64,000 bases of DNA from Methylohalobius sp964654415 (GTDB lineage Bacteria > Pseudomonadota > Gammaproteobacteria > Methylococcales > Methylothermaceae): contig CAZZIP010000005.1 of assembly GCA_964654415.1 (NCBI GenBank), positions 1-64,000 on the forward strand. The letters run 5' to 3'. The translations under genes were made by a program, and so were the position numbers. The notes under the pieces were generated by a model. It was not told the DNA's origin. It did no database searches and saw only the letters and a program-made list of their open reading frames with translations. Within the stretch, counting starts at the first letter, position 1. Each line of letters starts with the position of its first letter. Of the stretch, positions 61,326 to 64,000 are shown piece after piece.

Positions 61326-61892
61326 TTAATGGAAAAGCTCTTGGAGCGCGACCTCCACCTCCGGCACCAAGAGCGGCCTTAAGCGTTCGCTTTGGCTGTG
61401 CCGGCTGATCTCCTGATAGCCAGAAGGAGAAGGTTTGCGAAAGACCTCGACGAATCCTCCTGTCAGATCGATCAGCCAAACCTCAGGGATGCCAGCGTGG
61501 GCATAAAGAGGAACCTTAACGCTTCGGTCGTAGTTTGCCGACGCGTCGGATACTTCGATCAGTAGAAGGATGTCGCTAGGAGCAGGGTGGCAATGTGCAT
61601 AACTGCGGTGTTTGAGGATAGCTATATCTGGTTGAGGCTCGGTGTTATTGTCGAGACGAATGGGATTTTGGACATCGAGTATTGCAGTTGCAGGGAGTTT
61701 GCCGGCCAAGGCTTGAATCAACTTGCGAACGGTATCCGCGTGTTTTGTTCCAATCGGCGCCATGTCGATGATCTCCCCCTCGATGAGCTCTACGCGCTCG
61801 TCTTCGGAAAAAATCCCGGCTTCTCCCATGCGCTCGTATTCTTGAACAGTGATTTTGTGGCGTTTGGGAAATGCTTGGGCGTTAGCGTTCAT
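61326..61892 (-). CDS. Uma2-family (DUF820) PD-(D/E)XK nuclease-fold protein
   Basis: 188 residues. Uma2 core: VQEYERMGEAGIFSEDERVEL, EPQPDIAIL (Asp89) and LLLIEVSDAS (Glu113) and KVPLYAHAGIPEVWLIDL. The motifs form a PD-(D/E)XK-like site. Such proteins are very common in cyanobacteria and some gammaproteobacteria, and have no settled role. It stands alone, with a 144-bp gap downstream containing an inverted repeat (around 61277-61300) with no T-run. Confidence 0.85.
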   Translation of the reverse strand: MNANAQAFPKRHKITVQEYERMGEAGIFSEDERVELIEGEIIDMAPIGTKHADTVRKLIQALAGKLPATAILDVQNPIRLDNNTEPQPDIAILKHRSYAHCHPAPSDILLLIEVSDASANYDRSVKVPLYAHAGIPEVWLIDLTGGFVEVFRKPSPSGYQEISRHSQSERLRPLLVPEVEVALQELFH

Positions 61893-62041
61893 GATCTATG
61901 CTCCACAGGAAAGATGCCGAAAAATAACAAGCCGGGCGGTAAAAACTCAAGGAGCTTTCTGAGTAAACTTACCAAATTTTGCCGCAGTGCTCCATCCAGA
62001 GTAGATCAACCCATTCTAGGCTGAACCGGCCAGTAATCGGC

Positions 62042-63406
62042 TTAAACTTCCAGGCCGTGCTTCTGGATCCGGTAGCGCAGCGTCTCGCGGGAAGTTTTAA
62101 GCAAGCGGGCGGCGGCAGTGACGTTGCCGGAGGTCTTTTGTAGGGCAGTGATCAAGATGCGTTGTTCCATTTCGTCCAAAGATAGACTGCCGTCTAGGGG
62201 AAGACGGATCGAGTCGGTGTCGGAGGTAGAAACTACCCCAGGTAGGTTCAGCCACTGGTAGGGAAAGACCTCGCTTTCAGCAAGCAGCACGCAACGTTCG
62301 ACTACGTTTCTAAGCTCTCGAACGTTGCCTGGCCAGTGATAGCTTTCCAAAGCACGCCAGACAGCTTCTGGGATTACTTTGACTTTTTTTCCTGCGCGGG
62401 CGTTGAATTCTTCCACCATGGCTGGCACTAAGTGGGTTAAATCCTCTTTGCGCTCGCGCAAAGGCGGCAGCTCTATCTGGAATACGCTCAGGCGGTGGTA
62501 GAGGTCCTCGCGAAACCGTCCGGCCTTGACCTCTTGGGCTAAATCCCGCCCGGTGGCCGCGATGATCTGCACGTCTACCTGGATCTCGCGCTCGCCTCCC
62601 AGGCGGCGAAAGCGCTTGTCCTCGACAGCCTTGAGCAATTTGGCCTGGATGGCTAGGTCCAGTTCGCCGATCTCGTCCAAGAACAAAGTGCCGCCGTCGG
62701 CTTGTTCAAGCAAGCCCAAATGTCGCCCCTTGGCGCCGGTGAAGGCCCCATGTTCATAGCCGAACAGTTCTGCCTCTACCAGGTCGCGCGGCAAGGCCGC
62801 GCAATTGAGCTCTACCCACGGACCTTGCCGGCGGCTGCTGCTGTAATGCAGGATGCGTGCGGCCAAGCCTTTGCCGGTGCCGGTCTCACCTTGCAGGATC
62901 AAAGCCGAAAACGGCACGGTCGCCAGCTTGTGCAAGAGTTCGCGCAGGCGCTTGACCGCAGGGCTTTGGCCGAGAAAGCTCTCCGGCGTGTACCGAGCTT
63001 GTCCCTGGGCGGCTTCAAAGGCCAGCCGCCTTTGAGCAGTGGCTGAACGTACGGCGCTCTCGAGCACCAACTGCAGGCGCCCTAGATCGCAGGGTTTCTC
63101 TAGGAATTCATAGGCGCCCAGGCGTAAAGCGCGCACCGAATCGGCTACGGTGCCGTAGCCGGTTAAAAAAATCCATTCACTGCCCGGTTGCCGCCCCCCG
63201 CGCGCCTCGAAAAAGTCCAAAGCGTTGCCGTCGGGTAGGCTCATGTCGGATAGGACCACCCAAGGCTCAAGGCCCTGATCCAAAAGGTCCTGGGTGTCCT
63301 TGAGCATGCGTGCCAGCGTCACGTCAAAGCCTAGTTTGCGGCAATGATGGGCCAATTCTTCGCCTAACAGCCGTTCGTCTTCGATGATCAAGATGGCAGC
63401 TTGCAT
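62042..63406 (-). CDS. NtrC-family sigma-54-dependent response regulator
   Basis: 454 residues. Receiver domain with the phosphate acceptor in VVLSDMSLPDG (Asp54), an AAA+ domain with GETGTGKG and GAFTGAKGRH (sigma-54 contact), and a C-terminal Fis-type helix-turn-helix (TAAARLLKTSRETLRYRIQ). The ATG at 63406 has GGAGA 5 nt upstream; the ATG at 63427 would add 7 residues and lies within the kinase gene. It starts about 18 bp inside the end of the histidine kinase gene, so they form a cotranscribed pair. Confidence 0.92.
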   Translation of the reverse strand: MQAAILIIEDERLLGEELAHHCRKLGFDVTLARMLKDTQDLLDQGLEPWVVLSDMSLPDGNALDFFEARGGRQPGSEWIFLTGYGTVADSVRALRLGAYEFLEKPCDLGRLQLVLESAVRSATAQRRLAFEAAQGQARYTPESFLGQSPAVKRLRELLHKLATVPFSALILQGETGTGKGLAARILHYSSSRRQGPWVELNCAALPRDLVEAELFGYEHGAFTGAKGRHLGLLEQADGGTLFLDEIGELDLAIQAKLLKAVEDKRFRRLGGEREIQVDVQIIAATGRDLAQEVKAGRFREDLYHRLSVFQIELPPLRERKEDLTHLVPAMVEEFNARAGKKVKVIPEAVWRALESYHWPGNVRELRNVVERCVLLAESEVFPYQWLNLPGVVSTSDTDSIRLPLDGSLSLDEMEQRILITALQKTSGNVTAAARLLKTSRETLRYRIQKHGLEV

Positions 63407-64000
63407 GGGATCTCCAAAGTGACACACGCCCCATGAGGCTGTCTTTGATTGAGCAGGAGGTTGCCGTCAAGGCTTTTGACGAAGCGCTTGACCATCAGCA
63501 GCCCTAAGCCTGTGCCGCCGTCTTTGCCGCTGGCAAAGGGACGAATGCCGCTTTTGAGCAGTGCTTCTGGAAACCCCGGACCATCGTCGCTGACGCGCAC
63601 ATAGAGACGATCGTCGCTTTTTTGGATGTCGATCCAAATGTTGCCTTCCTGTCCCAACGCATGGGCGGCATTGAGGATGAGATTAATCAGAGCCTGGCGT
63701 AGCCCGATCTCAGGTAGCCAGACCCAAGTCTCCCCAATCTCCCGATAGTGCAAGCAGATACCTTCCGGGAGCTGATAGCGCACCAGCTCCAAAAGCTCGC
63801 GCACAGTCCGGTCAAGGTCTATGGTTTGGATTGGTTCAGGCTGATGGCGGGCTTGGTCTAAAAGGTGGGTAAGGTGGCGGTTTAGGCGGTCAATCTCGGC
63901 TAAGATCAGATCAAAGCGCGGCTTTAAAGCCGGATCGCTGCATTCGGCGCGCAGGTTGCACAGCGCGACCTGGATACCCGCTAAGGGGTTGCGCAGTTCG
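63388..64000 (-). CDS. Sensor histidine kinase, C-terminal part (cut by the window)
   Basis: 204 residues are visible. The frame stays open to the window edge; the first complete codons read ELRNPLAGIQVAL, the H-box, and the His codon itself is cut, since only its last base is at 64000. The ATPase domain follows with the N-box NLILNAAHALG, G1 SDDGPGFPEAL and G2 GGTGLGLLMV. The sensor part is outside. It phosphorylates the regulator that follows. No hint of the signal. Confidence 0.9.
   Translation of the reverse strand, partial: ELRNPLAGIQVALCNLRAECSDPALKPRFDLILAEIDRLNRHLTHLLDQARHQPEPIQTIDLDRTVRELLELVRYQLPEGICLHYREIGETWVWLPEIGLRQALINLILNAAHALGQEGNIWIDIQKSDDRLYVRVSDDGPGFPEALLKSGIRPFASGKDGGTGLGLLMVKRFVKSLDGNLLLNQRQPHGACVTLEIPCKLPS

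Overview
The window is chromosomal DNA from a gammaproteobacterium. The evidence is the RecBCD set, the gene orders hslV-hslU-ubiE-ubiJ-ubiB, tgt-yajC-secD-secF and suhB/trmJ-cysE-iscR-iscS, the succinylase branch of lysine/DAP synthesis (dapC, dapD, dapE), and Gram-negative envelope parts (TonB receptor, porin-like barrel, TolC and RND proteins, lipoproteins). A sulfide-oxidation block (sulfite/anion exporter, type II sulfide:quinone reductase, persulfide dioxygenase, DsrE protein) suggests a lithotroph or methylotroph that meets sulfide. I cannot name the species; a relative of Methylococcales or Chromatiales is a guess. Base composition is fairly GC-rich and even, and there is no insertion sequence, prophage or tRNA that I can see.

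Layout. 1-2576: the end of a CRISPR array (two 36-nt repeats), a HicBA toxin-antitoxin pair, a DUF488 protein, a coiled-coil membrane protein and a Rossmann-fold protein. 2566-5890: a patatin-like protein divergent from a secreted M14 carboxypeptidase. 5893-14704: recC-recB-recD followed by an SCO1-type copper chaperone, tightly coupled. 14827-21679: dapC, dapD and dapE (with an antisense NlpC/P60 lipoprotein), an adaptor/TolC pair, a double-length CrcB fluoride channel and DUF190; a second double-length CrcB converges on them (21623-22330). 22358-22440 is a candidate small RNA. 22572-28576: a lipid-linked sugar transferase, HslVU protease and ubiquinone genes. 28646-34305: an outer-membrane barrel, then tgt-yajC-secDF. 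34308-38739: suhB against trmJ-cysE, and a minimal iscR-iscS-iscA operon under a textbook IscR-controlled promoter. 38876-41194: a TonB-dependent receptor, followed by about 460 bp with terminators and candidate small-RNA elements.

42296-47625 is the most interesting coding block: a sigma-54 activator with a Cys-rich sensor domain, divergent from a good -24/-12 promoter that heads a six-gene operon (DUF938 methyltransferase, atypical SDR, DUF1326, DUF2182, periplasmic cupin, beta-carbonic-anhydrase-like enzyme) ending at a strong terminator. 47786-51167 is the sulfide-oxidation operon behind its own promoter and a 16-bp palindrome. 51174-55505: two small minus-strand genes, an FtsH with a heat-shock-type promoter, a methyltransferase, a shortened muramidase and a small exported-protein gene broken by an in-frame amber codon. 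55512-61181 (minus): a complete RND pump with adaptor and TolC. 61326-64000 (minus): a Uma2 nuclease-fold protein and a two-component system whose kinase runs off the window exactly at its phospho-acceptor histidine.

How the parts work together: sulfide is oxidised by SQR, persulfide by the dioxygenase, and the sulfite product may leave through the TauE/SafE protein. The adjacent sigma-54 operon has no known function, but contains an enzyme of the fold used by COS and CS2 hydrolases, so a link to sulfur or one-carbon sulfur metabolism is possible but unproven. All assignments come from reading the sequence; no database search was run.
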